DNA of 10,294 bases from Bacteroidota bacterium (GTDB lineage: Bacteria; Bacteroidota; Bacteroidia; Flavobacteriales; Flavobacteriaceae), in NCBI GenBank assembly GCA_009936675.1, contig JAACDY010000039.1, positions 1 through 10,294 on the forward strand. The letters are read 5' to 3'. The notes under the pieces are model-generated. The model ran no database searches. It was not told where the DNA came from and worked only from the letters and a program-made list of their open reading frames with translations. A program made the position numbers and the translations under genes. Of this stretch, positions 6,453 through 10,294 are shown piece by piece; within the stretch, counting starts at the first letter, position 1; each line of letters starts with the position of its first letter.

Positions 6453-7992
6453 AATCTTGTGGGTAGATGACGAAATTGAGCTGCTCAGACCCCATTTTTT
6501 ATTCCTAGAAGGCAAGGGCTACCTCACCACAGCCTGCAACAATGGCCAAGACGCGCTGATAATGCTCAAAGACGAAATCTTTGATGTGGTGTTGTTAGAT
6601 GAGAACATGCCTGGGCTAGGAGGATTAGAAACCCTTAACGAAATCAAGTTGAGGTCTCCCAACTTACCGGTAATTATGATTACCAAAAATGAAGAGGAAC
6701 AAATCATGGAAGAGGCCATTGGAGCCAAGATTTCAGATTATTTGATCAAACCCGTCAATCCCAACCAAATATTGCTTGCGCTCAAGAAATTATTCGAGCA
6801 CAAAAATTTGATTGCCGAGAAAACCATCATCAACTATCAACAAGCTTTTCAAAAGATATCATTGTCTCTGAATGAATTGCATACCCACCAAGATTGGTCG
6901 GATTTTTACATCAAAATGCTTTATTGGGAAATGGAATTGGAGAGTTTAGAGGATTTGGCCATGTTGGAAATTTTTCAAAATCAAATGAAAGAAGCCAATC
7001 GTCTTTTTGCCAAGTTTATAGAAAACAATTATGAGGATTGGATTATCAATGAATCAGGGCCTTTGATGTCGCATCAAATATTAAAAGAAAAGCTCTTTCC
7101 AATACTCAAAAATGAATCTGAGAAAACCACACTCATGCTGGTCATCGACAACCTCCGTTTTGATCAATGGAAAATGATTGCACCCATCATTGAAAACCAT
7201 TACCAAAAAGAGGAAGAATTAAGCTATTTCAGCATATTACCCACAGCTACCCACTACGCCCGAAATGCCATATTCTCTGGAATGACACCACTTGAAATGC
7301 AAAAAAAACATCCCGAATTGTGGGTCAATGAAAATGAAGAAGGCGGCAAAAACCTCAATGAAGCAGCATTTCTCAAAGCACAACTGGAAAGTAATAACAT
7401 CAAGTCACAGTTCAGTTATTCCAAAATCACCAACCTTAAAGCTGGGAGAGAATTAACACAATCCCTTAACAATCGTCAAAAAGATGATCTGTTAGTGGTT
7501 GTTTACAATTTTGTTGACATGATATCTCATGCCAAGACAGAAATGGAAATCATTAAAGAGTTGGCTTCTGACAACAAAGCTTTCAGATCCCTTACCCTTT
7601 CTTGGTTCAAAAACTCACCCCTACTCGAAATCATTCAGCAAGCAAGGAAGTTGGGTTTCAAACTGATTGTCACCACCGACCATGGAACGATCAACGTCGA
7701 TCAACCCCTCGAAGTCAAAGGCAATCGTGAGGTCAGCATGAATCTCAGGTATAAAACAGGGCAAAGTTTGAGCTACCCCACCAAATCAGTTATGGAAGTC
7801 AATGACCCTAAAGGAATACAATTGCCAGCATCCCACCTCAACAGTAAGTTTATATTTGCCAGAGAACAACAGTATTTTGTCTATCAAAACAACTTTAATC
7901 ATTATGCCAATCACTTCCGAAACACCTTTCAACATGGTGGAATATCTATGGAGGAAATGATCATCCCTTTTGTTGTAATGCGTCCACGATAG
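6439..7992 (+). CDS. porX: PorX-type response regulator: receiver domain plus PglZ-like domain
   Basis: A 517-aa response regulator, close to the length of Porphyromonas gingivalis PorX, which regulates the type IX secretion system with PorY and SigP and has phosphodiesterase activity in its PglZ-like domain. The receiver domain (about 4-122) has acidic D10/D11, phospho-acceptor D54 in LLDENMPG, T82 and K104 in YLIKPVNP. A helical middle follows (about 125-215), then an alkaline-phosphatase-superfamily PglZ domain (about 225-517). Candidate zinc ligands are all present: D237 (LVIDNLRFD), a Thr in PTATHYARN (T269 or T271), D360 and H364 (NFVDMISH), D414 and H415 (TTDHGT), and H499 (FQHGGIS). 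No DNA-binding output domain is seen. The start ATG gives the canonical KILWVDDEIELL opening. No porY or T9SS genes are in the window. The role in T9SS control is inferred from the family. Confidence 0.93.
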   Translation: MTPIKILWVDDEIELLRPHFLFLEGKGYLTTACNNGQDALIMLKDEIFDVVLLDENMPGLGGLETLNEIKLRSPNLPVIMITKNEEEQIMEEAIGAKISDYLIKPVNPNQILLALKKLFEHKNLIAEKTIINYQQAFQKISLSLNELHTHQDWSDFYIKMLYWEMELESLEDLAMLEIFQNQMKEANRLFAKFIENNYEDWIINESGPLMSHQILKEKLFPILKNESEKTTLMLVIDNLRFDQWKMIAPIIENHYQKEEELSYFSILPTATHYARNAIFSGMTPLEMQKKHPELWVNENEEGGKNLNEAAFLKAQLESNNIKSQFSYSKITNLKAGRELTQSLNNRQKDDLLVVVYNFVDMISHAKTEMEIIKELASDNKAFRSLTLSWFKNSPLLEIIQQARKLGFKLIVTTDHGTINVDQPLEVKGNREVSMNLRYKTGQSLSYPTKSVMEVNDPKGIQLPASHLNSKFIFAREQQYFVYQNNFNHYANHFRNTFQHGGISMEEMIIPFVVMRPR

Positions 7993-8003
7993 TGTTAAAT
8001 TTG
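7973..8003 (+). promoter_or_regulatory. Candidate Bacteroidota promoter of tsaE, near-leaderless
   Basis: TAAATTTG at 7996-8003 fits TAnnTTTG, extended to TTTGCA. A TTG at 7973-7975 lies 20 bp upstream, a good -33 spacing, inside the last codons of porX. Only 4 bp separate the -7 element from the tsaE ATG, so initiation at the normal distance would fall at or very near the start codon. Confidence 0.42.
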
Positions 8004-8007
8004 CAAT

Positions 8008-8418
8008 ATGTTATTTCGGTTTAATTTGGATCAAATCGACCAGGCAGTCGATTTTTTAGAGGAGCATTTGAAAACTGCTGTCATCTGTTTTGATGGCCCA
8101 ATGGGAGCGGGAAAAACAACCCTAATTTCAGAATTGTGCAGAAAATGGGAAGTTACCGATCCCATTTCTAGCCCTACCTTTTCCATTGTCAATCACTACA
8201 TCAGCCCTACTAAAGGAGGTATTTATCACTTTGATTTCTATCGACTTAAAAACATAGACGAAGCCATGGATATCGGTACAGAGGAATACTTGGAATCTGA
8301 TAATTATTGCCTGATTGAATGGGGAGAAAGGATCCAACCCATGTTGCCCCCTCATATCAAGATAAATATCAGTATTAATGAAGATCAATCGAGAACTTTA
8401 AATATTGTAAACATATGA
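8008..8418 (+). CDS. tsaE: tRNA threonylcarbamoyladenosine biosynthesis ATPase TsaE
   Basis: Small P-loop ATPase that works with TsaB and TsaD to form t6A37 on ANN-decoding tRNAs in the cytoplasm. The 136-aa length is normal. Motifs: Walker A GPMGAGKTTL (30-39), the family switch-like SSPTFSIVN (54-62), HFDFYRL (74-80), and the acidic LIEWGE (102-107). The start ATG is at 8008, 15 bp after the porX stop, with a promoter-like element in that gap and in the porX end. It may therefore be read both from porX and from its own promoter. Its stop codon overlaps the start of the next gene as ATGA, so that small gene is probably translationally coupled to it. tsaB and tsaD are not in this window. Confidence 0.96.
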   Translation: MLFRFNLDQIDQAVDFLEEHLKTAVICFDGPMGAGKTTLISELCRKWEVTDPISSPTFSIVNHYISPTKGGIYHFDFYRLKNIDEAMDIGTEEYLESDNYCLIEWGERIQPMLPPHIKINISINEDQSRTLNIVNI

Positions 8419-8777
8419 AATTGTTGTACCGACTGGGTTTCTACTTGGTAGGCTTTTCTATAGGACTGATTTTTTTATCAGTAATTTTGAAAGGTAAAAA
8501 AACAAGTTGCAACTATGGCCCCAACGACAGGGTGATCAGTAATCTCTCCAAAAAATCATGGAAACAACAAAACAAACTAAGTTCAGCTTTTGATTCCATA
8601 GCATTTCAGGCTTTTCTCAGTAAAGCAAGTGTTGATTTTGGAAAAAGCAATACCCAAAAAGACAGTTGTAAAGTCTATTATATCAATGGATATTGGGCAG
8701 ATAAGCCCATTTCGATAACCGTAGAGAATTGTGAAAAGACCGTTGAGGTGCTTTTACTCAACTACCGTAGCCAATGA
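8415..8777 (+). CDS. Small membrane-anchored protein of unknown function (DUF4258-like)
   Basis: A 120-aa protein with no function that I can assign. One hydrophobic segment (about residues 6-25, YRLGFYLVGFSIGLIFLSVI) follows a short Lys/Arg start, then KGKK. This looks like a single N-terminal membrane anchor. The rest is soluble, has three Cys (in TSCNYGPNDRV, SCKVYYINGYW and VENCEKTVEV), and by sense of charge could lie on either side of the membrane. The part VDFGKSNTQKDSCKVYYING and the following strand pattern resemble the Bacteroidota DUF4258 family, from memory and not from a search. It overlaps the tsaE stop by ATGA and ends 45 bp before aroB, so it is likely expressed with tsaE. Codon use looks like its neighbours. 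The coding call is firm because of length, coupling and composition; the family call is tentative. Confidence 0.82.
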   Translation: MKLLYRLGFYLVGFSIGLIFLSVILKGKKTSCNYGPNDRVISNLSKKSWKQQNKLSSAFDSIAFQAFLSKASVDFGKSNTQKDSCKVYYINGYWADKPISITVENCEKTVEVLLLNYRSQ

Positions 8778-8809
8778 TGCAAACTGGCGCGCAATTCAAT
8801 CTAATGTTT

Positions 8810-8817
8810 TACTTTTA
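8810..8817 (+). promoter_or_regulatory. Weak -7-like element upstream of aroB
   Basis: TACTTTTA differs from TAnnTTTG at the last base only and continues as CA, like the other elements in the window. It lies 5 bp before the aroB ATG in the 45-bp gap. No TTG -33 element is visible, so aroB may simply be read from upstream. Confidence 0.2.
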
Positions 8818-8822
8818 CAAGC

Positions 8823-9905
8823 ATGAAAAAGGCATTATCTGCAATTAGCGGGCAAGGGTACAAGGTTTTATTTTCTGATGAAGCCTATAGTGCGCTCGGT
8901 TTATTACTGAAGACAGAAAACTATTCCTCTATTTTTATTTTGGTGGATAAGCATACCGAAATACACTGTCTGCCTGTATTTTTGAAATATTTATCAGAAT
9001 TAAAAGACGCTGATGTTCTTACGATCAAAGCCGGTGAGGAAAACAAGCACTTGGAAACATGCCAAGAGGTATGGCAAGAGCTTTCTGATTTGGGTGCGGA
9101 TCGAAAAAGCCTTTTGATCAATGTGGGAGGTGGTGTCGTTACAGATCTTGGAGGATTTGTGGCCGCAGCCTTTAAAAGGGGAATTGATTTTGTCAATGTA
9201 CCCACCACCCTACTGTCTATGGTTGACGCCTCAGTAGGGGGAAAAACAGGTGTAGATTTGGGGGGCTTAAAAAATCAAATCGGAATCATTACTCATCCAA
9301 GAATGGTCGTCATTGATACCCACTATCTGAATACCCTACCGGAAAATGAATACAGGAGCGGATATGCGGAAATGTTGAAACACGGCATCATCAGGGATAA
9401 ATTGTATTTTCAAAAATTATCCGAATACAAGTCATTGGAATATAGTGATATAGAAGATTATATTCATCATTCTGTTTCAATAAAAAATGCAGTGGTTATC
9501 GAAGACCTATACGAATCAAATTTGAGAAAAATTCTCAATTTTGGTCATACATTGGGACACGCCATTGAAACCCACTGCCTTAATAATTCCCAAAAAACAA
9601 CCCTGCTTCACGGCGAAGCCATTGCCATAGGAATAATTACCGAAGCTTATTTGGCCACCCAACTGTGTGGACTCGACATGTCCGTTGCCGAAAATATCAA
9701 AAAAGTATTTCTCAGAATATTTCCCAAGTCAAGTTTCACCAAAGATGATTTAGTGGCCATCATGGAGTTATTGAGATATGACAAAAAGAACAGCCACGGG
9801 AAAGTTAAATTTGTCTTACTTTATGCACTGGGAGAACCAGCCATTGACATTGAGGTTGCGTCCGAAAATATTATAAACGCATTCGAGTTTTATCAACAAA
9901 ATTAA
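8823..9905 (+). CDS. aroB: 3-dehydroquinate synthase AroB
   Basis: Second enzyme of the shikimate pathway: converts DAHP to 3-dehydroquinate with NAD and a divalent metal in the cytoplasm. The 360-aa length is normal. NAD-binding and substrate motifs: VGGGVVTDLGGFVAAAFKRG (101-120), VPTTLLSMVDASVGGKTGVD (126-145) and KNQIGII (150-156). Metal ligands: E183 in SGYAEMLKHGII, H246 in NFGHTLGHAIE, and H263 in LLHGEAIAIGI. The RKILNFGHTLGHAIE block is a family signature. The start ATG at 8823 gives the expected N-terminus, with no clear Shine-Dalgarno sequence. The gene converges with ppc; its stop TAA (9903-9905) shares bases with the ppc stop. No other aro genes are nearby. Confidence 0.97.
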   Translation: MKKALSAISGQGYKVLFSDEAYSALGLLLKTENYSSIFILVDKHTEIHCLPVFLKYLSELKDADVLTIKAGEENKHLETCQEVWQELSDLGADRKSLLINVGGGVVTDLGGFVAAAFKRGIDFVNVPTTLLSMVDASVGGKTGVDLGGLKNQIGIITHPRMVVIDTHYLNTLPENEYRSGYAEMLKHGIIRDKLYFQKLSEYKSLEYSDIEDYIHHSVSIKNAVVIEDLYESNLRKILNFGHTLGHAIETHCLNNSQKTTLLHGEAIAIGIITEAYLATQLCGLDMSVAENIKKVFLRIFPKSSFTKDDLVAIMELLRYDKKNSHGKVKFVLLYALGEPAIDIEVASENIINAFEFYQQN

Positions 9906-10294
9906 GCCGAGTTCCTACTTGCATTGATGTTTCCAAATAGAGAGCGTGTTACCATTTTTTCGTAAAGTTCCATAGTTTCTTCCGACATATCGCCTGATTT
10001 TTTGGCATCCAAGATGGTCATCAGTGCAGACTGCTGAATGGTCAGCAAAGGTTGTACAATCTCTTCCCTCACTTTGATAGAAGCTTTTCCAGCGGGTTCA
10101 TTTTCCATCAATTCCTCAAAACCAGTGAGCTTCAAAATCATTTCGCGGGTCAATATGAACTCATTGTGAATTACATTCCAAAAATCTCCAAAACGTTTGT
10201 CATTTTCCATATAAGCTGTCAGTGCAAAAAATGATTTAGTCAAACTCATCATGCTATTGGCAATCAAAGTTCTAAAGAAAGAAGATTGTTTGTA
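9902..10294 (-). CDS. ppc: Phosphoenolpyruvate carboxylase, C-terminal part (cut by right window edge)
   Basis: Last 130 residues of a protein that continues beyond the right edge; the frame is open to base 10294 and begins YKQSSFFRTLIANSMMSLTK. PEP carboxylase adds bicarbonate to PEP to give oxaloacetate, refilling the TCA cycle. Evidence is the C-terminal pattern. ASIKVREEIVQPLLTIQQ aligns in sense with E. coli Ppc ESIQLRN...PLNVLQ, and the last helix LFGNINASRNSA parallels the family ending IAAGMRNTG, which lies in the active site. The conserved catalytic His/Arg motifs are off-window. A TTG at 10265-10267 is only an internal Leu codon. The assignment rests on memory of the family and the tail alone, so it is good but not certain. 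No intergenic space separates it from aroB. Confidence 0.82.
   Translation of the reverse strand, partial: YKQSSFFRTLIANSMMSLTKSFFALTAYMENDKRFGDFWNVIHNEFILTREMILKLTGFEELMENEPAGKASIKVREEIVQPLLTIQQSALMTILDAKKSGDMSEETMELYEKMVTRSLFGNINASRNSA

Noticed and set aside
6408..6515. N-terminal extension of the HD-domain gene, open frame up to 6515
   Set aside because: It is antisense to the porX start, opens with TTG, has an unfamilial Ser-rich sequence, and overlaps the candidate promoter. The family N-terminus begins near NDPIYGF.
7303..7312. A8 run in porX as a slippage site
   Set aside because: The reading frame is continuous across it and the protein downstream retains all PglZ-like residues, so no shift is needed.
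8921..9208. A 95-aa minus-strand open frame within aroB
   Set aside because: Antisense shadow of the conserved NAD-binding part of aroB.
1..10294. Defence island, mobile element, CRISPR, tRNA/rRNA or a new multi-gene system
   Set aside because: All genes but one are recognisable core metabolism or envelope genes with intact motifs. No direct repeats, transposase, integrase or spacer arrays are visible.

Overview
The window is a compact stretch of housekeeping genes from a member of the Bacteroidota, most likely a Cytophagales bacterium of the Cyclobacteriaceae type. The phylum call rests on three things: LpxC is fused to FabZ, there is a PorX-type response regulator with a PglZ-like domain, and several starts are preceded by the Bacteroidota -7 promoter motif TAnnTTTG instead of a sigma70 -10 box, with no clear Shine-Dalgarno sequences. 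The family-level placement is an impression from the protein sequences and was not tested. I see no rRNA, tRNA, insertion sequence, prophage or CRISPR array, and no sign of recent transfer.

Left half, minus strand (transcription runs right to left): an HD-domain phosphohydrolase (about 5178-6407), then lpxD, lpxC-fabZ, lpxA, efp, sucD and fabG (cut off by the left edge). Gaps between these genes are 0-55 bp, and lpxD overlaps lpxC-fabZ, so most of this is probably one long transcript. LpxA, LpxC and LpxD are the first three lipid A enzymes. FabZ and FabG belong to the fatty-acid elongation cycle that supplies the hydroxyacyl-ACP used by LpxA and LpxD. EF-P (translation) and SucD (TCA cycle) share the unit.

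Right half, plus strand: porX diverges from the HD gene across about 31 bp. It is followed by tsaE (tRNA t6A modification), a small membrane-anchored protein of unknown function overlapping tsaE by ATGA, and aroB (shikimate pathway). The right end carries the C-terminus of phosphoenolpyruvate carboxylase (ppc) on the minus strand, convergent with aroB and sharing stop-codon bases with it.

There is no gap over 300 bp without a gene. I did not find a previously undescribed system. The observation most worth checking is the start of lpxC-fabZ. The natural ATG, which overlaps the lpxD stop as ATGA, is one base out of frame with the gene, separated from it by a run of nine A. Only a TTG start, slippage on the A run, or a sequence error would connect them. 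Secondary points are the tightly packed divergent HD/porX promoter region, apparently near-leaderless promoters, and the small conserved-looking membrane protein next to tsaE.
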